Shown: piece after piece, positions 59,467 through 64,000 of the stretch
How positions within the stretch are numbered: position 1 is the first letter of the stretch
Layout of the letters: the number at the start of each line of letters is the position of its first letter
Origin: Asticcacaulis sp.
GTDB lineage: Bacteria; Pseudomonadota; Alphaproteobacteria; Caulobacterales; Caulobacteraceae
Length of the DNA stretch: 64,000 bases
Assembly: GCA_024707255.1 (NCBI GenBank)
Contig: JANQAC010000001.1
Coordinates: forward strand, 1,736,001-1,800,000
Reading direction: 5' to 3'
Program-made: the position numbers and the translations under genes
The notes under the pieces: generated by a model
Database searches by the model: none
Seen by the model: the letters and a program-made list of their open reading frames with translations, nothing else
What the model was told of the DNA's origin: nothing

Positions 59467-60629
59467 ACGCTTTCACCACTCTGGACAGCCGCACAACCCT
59501 CAACAACACCCTGTCGAACCGGGATGTGCGCAGCCTCGCCAATCTCGGCGAGACAGCCTCGACAAGCCGCGTCCTCAACCTGTCGGCGGTCCACGTCAAT
59601 TCCGCGCACGAAAAGGACTACCAGTTGCGGCCGTTCTTCCGCGATTCGCAGATGAATAAGGCCATACTGGTCAAGCATACCCTGCGCGCCAATGAACGCG
59701 AACTTTTTGGCCGTTATCGCCGCACGGCCACCAAGATCATCCTGCCCTTCGATGCAACGGACCTCAAGCTGGGCGGGCGCTCTATCCTGGTCAACCAGGT
59801 CGGTTTCGACGCCTTCTGCCGTAGCTATTTCGGCGATGACATCAATGCCAATGCGGATGTGCAGACCTTACGCCTGCTCGATCAGTTGCCCTCGGTCGAT
59901 CCTTTTCTGGTGCGCGAGCACCTGTCGCGTCATGGCTATAAGCCCGGCGCCTGCTACCTGAAGATTTCACCCTACGATATCCAGCGCATGATCGGTTTCG
60001 CCAATGAAGAAATCGAGCGGCTGGTGCGCACGGCCTTTTCCGGTTCGATCGGCGGGTCCGCCATCAAGCTGGCCGGCAAGATTCTCGCCAATGAGCTGGA
60101 TTCCGAACTGTGGCCGCTGAAAGCCACCCTGCGCATGGCGGATGATGAGTTTTCCGATGGCATCTTTTCGTGGCGCGGCTTCCTCTATTTCAAGTGGCGC
60201 CACATCGAATTGCAGGACGAGATGCGCAAGGTGCTGGAGGGGCTTTCCACCTACCAGCCGATCGGCGCCTGCGATGACGGCACGCGCGACTACCTGAAAG
60301 AGGTGCGCCCGCGCCTGGCGCAGCGCATCGTCAATGCCGTTGCCAGCGTTGGCCGCACGTTGAATGTCTATGACCGAGCCTATCATGCCCTCGTGCATGG
60401 CAAAAATCCCGGTCCGTTCCGCCGCTTCCTGCTGGATGGGCCGAGCCTGTTCTTCGAGTTGGGAGAAAGCATCGGCATCCTCAGCCACATCGCCTCCTTC
60501 TGGAGCTATCGCATGGGCCAGTCGATGATGACCCAGCGCCTGACGCCGTTTGAATATGGTGACATCCTGATGGATTTTGAGGAGTCGCTGTCGGTCGTTT
60601 CGCTGGACGATGAGGAGGGTGCCGGATGA
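59463..60629 (+). CDS. Uncharacterised protein, paralogue A of a coupled pair
   Basis: The 388-residue protein has no signal peptide or clear membrane helix and no recognised domain. Conserved blocks shared with the next gene are SLANL and RVLNL near the N-terminus, VKHTLRANERELF near 79, RRTATKIILPFDATDLKLGGRS near 95, LDQLPSVDPFLVREHL near 140, DDEFSDGIFSWRGFLYFKWRHIEL near 227, AYHALV near 306, PFRRFLLDG near 319 and ELGESIGILSHIASFWSYRM near 332. The W-R-G-F-L-Y-x-K-W block is the most striking. The start overlaps the response regulator stop. Confidence 0.82.
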   Translation: MNAFTTLDSRTTLNNTLSNRDVRSLANLGETASTSRVLNLSAVHVNSAHEKDYQLRPFFRDSQMNKAILVKHTLRANERELFGRYRRTATKIILPFDATDLKLGGRSILVNQVGFDAFCRSYFGDDINANADVQTLRLLDQLPSVDPFLVREHLSRHGYKPGACYLKISPYDIQRMIGFANEEIERLVRTAFSGSIGGSAIKLAGKILANELDSELWPLKATLRMADDEFSDGIFSWRGFLYFKWRHIELQDEMRKVLEGLSTYQPIGACDDGTRDYLKEVRPRLAQRIVNAVASVGRTLNVYDRAYHALVHGKNPGPFRRFLLDGPSLFFELGESIGILSHIASFWSYRMGQSMMTQRLTPFEYGDILMDFEESLSVVSLDDEEGAG

Positions 60630-61822
60630 TCGGCACCAGCCTCGCCTTTACCGATGGTCTGAACCGCGCCGCTACGGACAGCGACTTTACCTCGATCCGC
60701 GAGGTGCGCAACCTCGCCAACCTGAACCGTACCTGGTCGTCCTGCCGGGTGCTCAATCTTGCCAAGATCTACACGGCCTACAAGGACAATGAGGATTATC
60801 TCGCCAAGCCCCTGTTCGAGCATTCGGCGCTCAATCGCGCCCTGATCCTCAAACACACCTTGCGGCTCGACGAACGCGATCTCTTTCCCAACGGCCGCCG
60901 CACGGTGACCAAGGTCATCCTGCCCTACGATCCCTACGACTTGCGCCTGGGTGGCCGCTCGTTCTTCGTGCGCCAGACCCAGTATGAACCGATGATGCGC
61001 ACCTATCTCGGCATCGAGGACATGAGCAAGAACCGGGATGCGAAGATCCTGCGCTGTATCGACGACCTGCCGTCGCTCGATCCGTTCCTGTTGCGAGAGC
61101 ATCTCGACAAGGCCGGCTGCCATCCGTCCGGCGTCTATTTCCAGATTTCGCCGCAGGATCTGAAGGCCATGACCGCCTTTACGGCGCGCGAGATTGAAAA
61201 CCTGGTCAATGTGGCGCTTGGGCAGGGCAAGAACAGCCGGGGCGCCACCCGGCTGGGCAACAAGATCCTGTCGGATAATCTCAGCAAGACCCTGGCGCCG
61301 CTGCAAATGACCCTGCAAATGACCGACGAGGAATTTCAGGAAGGCATCATGTGCTGGCGCGGCTTCCTCTATTACAAATGGTGCCACGTCGAATTGCAGA
61401 GCGGCCTGCGCGATGTGCTGGGCGGCCTGGGCAGTTACCGCACCTCGGGTAGCTATGATGAGTCGCTGCGGGGGTATCTGAAAAAAGCACGGCCGCGCAT
61501 CGCCAAGGCGGTGGTCGAGATCATCAATGACGCGCGCGATACGCTCGATCACTATGATCAGGTCTATCACGCTCTCGCGGTGCGGCGCGATCCGGAGCCT
61601 TTCCGCCAGTTCCTGTTGTTCGGGTCAGAACTGTTCCTCGAACTGGGCCACAAGATCGGCATCCTGAACCACATCTCGTCCTTCTGGAAATACCGCATGG
61701 CGCGGCTTAACCGCAAGGGCGCCAAGCCTTTGCAGGATATCGAATTCGCCGACATGCTCGTCGATTTCGAGGCCAGCCTGTTCAATAATCTGAAGAAAGA
61801 CCCGATGCGGCAGCGGGCGTAA
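60626..61822 (+). CDS. Uncharacterised protein, paralogue B of a coupled pair
   Basis: The 398-residue protein aligns with paralogue A along its length: NLANL and RVLNL at the N-terminus, LKHTLRLDERDLF, RRTVTKVILPYDPYDLRLGGRS, IDDLPSLDPFLLREHL, DEEFQEGIMCWRGFLYYKWCHVEL, VYHAL, PFRQFLLFG, ELGHKIGILNHISSFWKYRM and MLVDFEASL. The C-terminal DFExSL motif is also shared. The start is an ATGA overlap with paralogue A. A tandem duplication followed by specialisation, perhaps a heterodimer, is the simplest reading. Function unknown. Confidence 0.82.
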   Translation: MIGTSLAFTDGLNRAATDSDFTSIREVRNLANLNRTWSSCRVLNLAKIYTAYKDNEDYLAKPLFEHSALNRALILKHTLRLDERDLFPNGRRTVTKVILPYDPYDLRLGGRSFFVRQTQYEPMMRTYLGIEDMSKNRDAKILRCIDDLPSLDPFLLREHLDKAGCHPSGVYFQISPQDLKAMTAFTAREIENLVNVALGQGKNSRGATRLGNKILSDNLSKTLAPLQMTLQMTDEEFQEGIMCWRGFLYYKWCHVELQSGLRDVLGGLGSYRTSGSYDESLRGYLKKARPRIAKAVVEIINDARDTLDHYDQVYHALAVRRDPEPFRQFLLFGSELFLELGHKIGILNHISSFWKYRMARLNRKGAKPLQDIEFADMLVDFEASLFNNLKKDPMRQRA

Positions 61823-61831
61823 AACCTTATA

Positions 61832-61860
61832 AAAAGGCCCGCTGGGAAGCGGGCCTTTTC
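61832..61860. terminator. Bidirectional terminator after the paralogue operon
   Basis: AAAAGGCCCGCT pairs perfectly with AGCGGGCCTTTT around GGGA. It lies between the operon and the convergent peptidase gene. Confidence 0.88.
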
Positions 61861-61863
61861 ATC

Positions 61864-64000
61864 TTACTTATCCATCAGCTTCTGCATGAAGTAGGTATAG
61901 TCGATGGCGTAGCGGCGGGCGCGTTCCGGCAGGTTGGAGGCCGCCGCATGGCCGCCTTCGGTATTTTCGTAATAGTAGAAGGGCAGGCCCATTTCCTCGA
62001 AAAGGGCCGCCATCTTGCGGGCATGGACCGGGCCGACGCGATCATCCTTGGTCGAGGTCTCGAACAGAGGTTCCGGATAGGCGACACCGGCCTTCACATT
62101 GTGATAGGGCGAGATGCCGCGCAGGAAGGCGCCTTCGACCGGGTCGTTCGGATCGCCGTATTCGCCTTGCCACGAGGCCCCGGCCGACATTTTGGTATAG
62201 TTCACCATGTCGAGCAGCGGCACCTGCACATCGACGGCGTTCCACAGGTCCGGGCGCTGGGTGAGCTGGACGCCCATCAGCAGGCCGCCATTGGAGCCGC
62301 CCATGATACCGAGATGGCGCGGCGTAGTGATCTTCTTGGTGATCAGATCCTCGGCCACCGCCTGGAAGTCATTATAGATGTTCTGGCGCTTGGTCTTCAG
62401 GCCGGCTTCGTGCCAGGCCGGGCCGAATTCGCCGCCGCCGCGGATATTGGCCAGCACGAAGGCACCACCCTTTTCCAGCCACAGCTTGCCGATGGTGCCG
62501 GAATAATAGGGTGTCGAAGAGACCTCGAAGCCGCCATAGGCATTGAGGATGGTCGGCGTCGTGCCATCAAGCTTGATGTCCTTCCGCGCGATCAGGAAGT
62601 AGGGCACTTTTGTGCCGTCCTTCGAGGTGGCCCAGAATTGCTGCACCTGGAGGCCATCGGCATTGAAGCGCGCCGGCGAGGTCTTGATCTGCTCCACCGT
62701 GCCCGAGGCCGCATCGGCATTGAGCAGGGTGTTGGGTATCAGGAAGGACGAGACGCTGACCAGCACGCGGTCGCTCTGGTCGTCGGTCGAGACGATATCG
62801 AGCGCCGAATTGGCCGGCAGGTCGAGCTTCTTTGCCGACCATTGGCCGCCGGTGTAATCATAGCTCCAGACCTCGCCGGTGACGTTGGACAACAGCGACA
62901 GGATCAGCCGGTCTTTCGTCTGGCTGATGCCTTCGACTGACTGATGGGCGTCCGGCTGAAAGAGCAGTGTGGGTTCCAGATGCGCCGGATCAGCCAGAGC
63001 GTTTTTCAGATCGAAGACCAAAACGGCGCCGGTCTTGAAAACTGTGCCCTTGGCGGATGTCCAGTCTTCTTTCAGCGAATAGATCGCCTGGTCCTTCATA
63101 TAGCCATTAAAGTTCGACGATTGCGGCAGGGGCAGTTCGACCGGCTTGTCGCCGACGTAGAAAAGCTGCTGGCTATGGAAGAAGTCGATGCCGCGATAGG
63201 CGTAGTCCATGACATATTTGCCATCGACATCGCGCAGGACGGTGCGGCCGGCGCTGACATCGGACTTTTGACCGCGATAGATTTCCACGGCCTGGTCGAG
63301 CGGCTGGCCGCGTTTCAGCACCTTGGTAATGTAGGCGTAAGAGGATTCAGTAACATCGCCCGGCGTCCATTCGCGGGTGACATAGACCGTATCGGCATCG
63401 CGCCAGGTGACGCTCTGCTTGCCTTCGGGCAGCTCGAAGCCGCCGGTGATGAAGCTTTTCGTCGTGATATCGAATTCGCGGACAATGGTGGCGTCCTTGC
63501 CGCCATCGGACAGTTCGATCAGGCAGCGCGTATAGTCCGGCGCCAGACAGTTGGCGCCTTCCCACACCCAGTTCTTGCCTTCGGCCTTGGAGAGGGCATC
63601 GATATCGAGGATGGTCTCCCACTGCGGGTTGGCGGTCTTGTAAGACTCCCAGGTTGTCTGACGCCAGATGCCGTGGGTGTGTTCGCTGTCCTGCCAGAAG
63701 TTCTGCACCAGACCCTTGTGGGCGAAGGTCGGGTAGGCGATGCGGTCGGTGGCCTGAAGGATAGCGAGGGCCTCGGCCTGGTTCTGCGCAAAACGCGGGT
63801 CTTTGGACAACTTGTCGATCGTGGTCTGGTTATGCGCCAGCACCCACTTCATGGCCTCGGCGCCGTCGATCTCATCGAGGAAGGCGCGCGGATCGGGGGC
63901 ATCTTTTGGCGCGGTATTGGGATTGTCGGCGACGGCCTTGGCAACTGTGGTCATGGTTTCTGCGTGCAGGGTAAAAGGAGACAGGGGCAGCGCAACCAGC
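61864..64000 (-). CDS. Prolyl-oligopeptidase family serine peptidase, 5' end outside window
   Basis: The frame stays open past the ATG at 63954 to the right edge. The residues before it (LVALPLSPFTLHAET) look like the end of a signal peptide, so the true start lies beyond 64000 and the protein is exported. The S9A fold is clear: a beta-propeller region, then the hydrolase domain with NAYGGFEVSSTPYYSG, ANIRGGGEFGPAWHEAGL, the nucleophile Ser in GIMGGSNGGLLMGVQL, the Asp in STKDDRVGPVHARKM and the His in TEGGHAAAS. It cleaves short peptides after proline-type residues. Confidence 0.9.
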   Translation of the reverse strand, partial: LVALPLSPFTLHAETMTTVAKAVADNPNTAPKDAPDPRAFLDEIDGAEAMKWVLAHNQTTIDKLSKDPRFAQNQAEALAILQATDRIAYPTFAHKGLVQNFWQDSEHTHGIWRQTTWESYKTANPQWETILDIDALSKAEGKNWVWEGANCLAPDYTRCLIELSDGGKDATIVREFDITTKSFITGGFELPEGKQSVTWRDADTVYVTREWTPGDVTESSYAYITKVLKRGQPLDQAVEIYRGQKSDVSAGRTVLRDVDGKYVMDYAYRGIDFFHSQQLFYVGDKPVELPLPQSSNFNGYMKDQAIYSLKEDWTSAKGTVFKTGAVLVFDLKNALADPAHLEPTLLFQPDAHQSVEGISQTKDRLILSLLSNVTGEVWSYDYTGGQWSAKKLDLPANSALDIVSTDDQSDRVLVSVSSFLIPNTLLNADAASGTVEQIKTSPARFNADGLQVQQFWATSKDGTKVPYFLIARKDIKLDGTTPTILNAYGGFEVSSTPYYSGTIGKLWLEKGGAFVLANIRGGGEFGPAWHEAGLKTKRQNIYNDFQAVAEDLITKKITTPRHLGIMGGSNGGLLMGVQLTQRPDLWNAVDVQVPLLDMVNYTKMSAGASWQGEYGDPNDPVEGAFLRGISPYHNVKAGVAYPEPLFETSTKDDRVGPVHARKMAALFEEMGLPFYYYENTEGGHAAASNLPERARRYAIDYTYFMQKLMDK

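Noticed and set aside
1..64000. CRISPR array, tRNA, rRNA, prophage or integrase
   Set aside because: I saw no regularly spaced repeats, no cloverleaf-like intergenic segment, no rRNA-like stretch and no phage or transposase protein. Intergenic gaps are all under 300 bases. A covariance-model scan would be needed to exclude small RNAs.

Overview
The window reads as a chromosomal segment of an alphaproteobacterium of the Caulobacterales, most like Caulobacteraceae (an Asticcacaulis-like genome is my best guess). The basis is high GC, dense short-spaced operons with many ATGA start/stop overlaps, a zinc-ribbon gene divergent from ftsEX-ydcF-plsC, a NodT-type efflux lipoprotein, FecI/FecR/TonB-receptor sugar signalling and PHB metabolism. 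I ran no database search, so the taxonomy is inference. I see no rRNA, tRNA, CRISPR, prophage or transposase gene, and no gene-free stretch longer than 300 bases.

Layout. 1-5760: 5'-cut chorismate mutase, hisC, a REP-like palindrome, a Rieske oxygenase, a TetR regulator, a HIG1-type membrane protein, cobalamin adenosyltransferase and two small envelope proteins. 5760-10450: etfBA behind a LiuR-like operator, 3-hydroxybutyryl-CoA dehydrogenase and two membrane proteins. 10450-16600: tlpA diverging from argH through overlapping start codons, an LptM-like lipoprotein, lysA, a shortened DUF4175-type protein, hpt and an MJ0042 zinc-ribbon protein. 16700-20730: ftsEX, ydcF-like, plsC, a SnoaL-like protein and an OmpA-type lipoprotein. 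20960-26090: an emrB/emrA/nodT tripartite pump and its divergent TetR regulator with two palindromic operators. 26140-29690: a histidine-kinase-like protein lacking its canonical phospho-acceptor His, then an EAL protein.

29700-38470 is a galactan-type utilisation locus: GH53 galactanase, ECF sigma factor, FecR, an STN-containing TonB receptor and a GH2 beta-galactosidase. 38480-39630 holds periplasmic msrB-msrA. 39760-45000 is a phosphate-starvation block (porin, pstSCAB) with two candidate Pho boxes. 45040-48680: an ArnT-like glycosyltransferase, a Dabb protein, MerC with a Zur-like box, and a DNA-3-methyladenine glycosylase. 48760-53030 is a beta-mannooligosaccharide operon (GH130 phosphorylase, AGE epimerase, SSS symporter). 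53080-58420: FrnE-like DsbA, an Atm1-type ABC exporter, a Thr-rich lipoprotein, and 3-hydroxybutyrate dehydrogenase with a phasin. 58560-61830 is a three-gene, ATGA-coupled operon of a response regulator and two long paralogues that I do not recognise; this is the best candidate for an undescribed system. A prolyl-oligopeptidase runs off the right edge.

Two genome-scale signals cut across the genes. First, three copies of a roughly 160-180 bp palindromic element bounded by CCCCACCACC / GGTGGTGGGG. Second, six single-base frame disruptions in otherwise intact genes, four of them next to CCWGG sites, which suggests systematic sequence error rather than gene decay.
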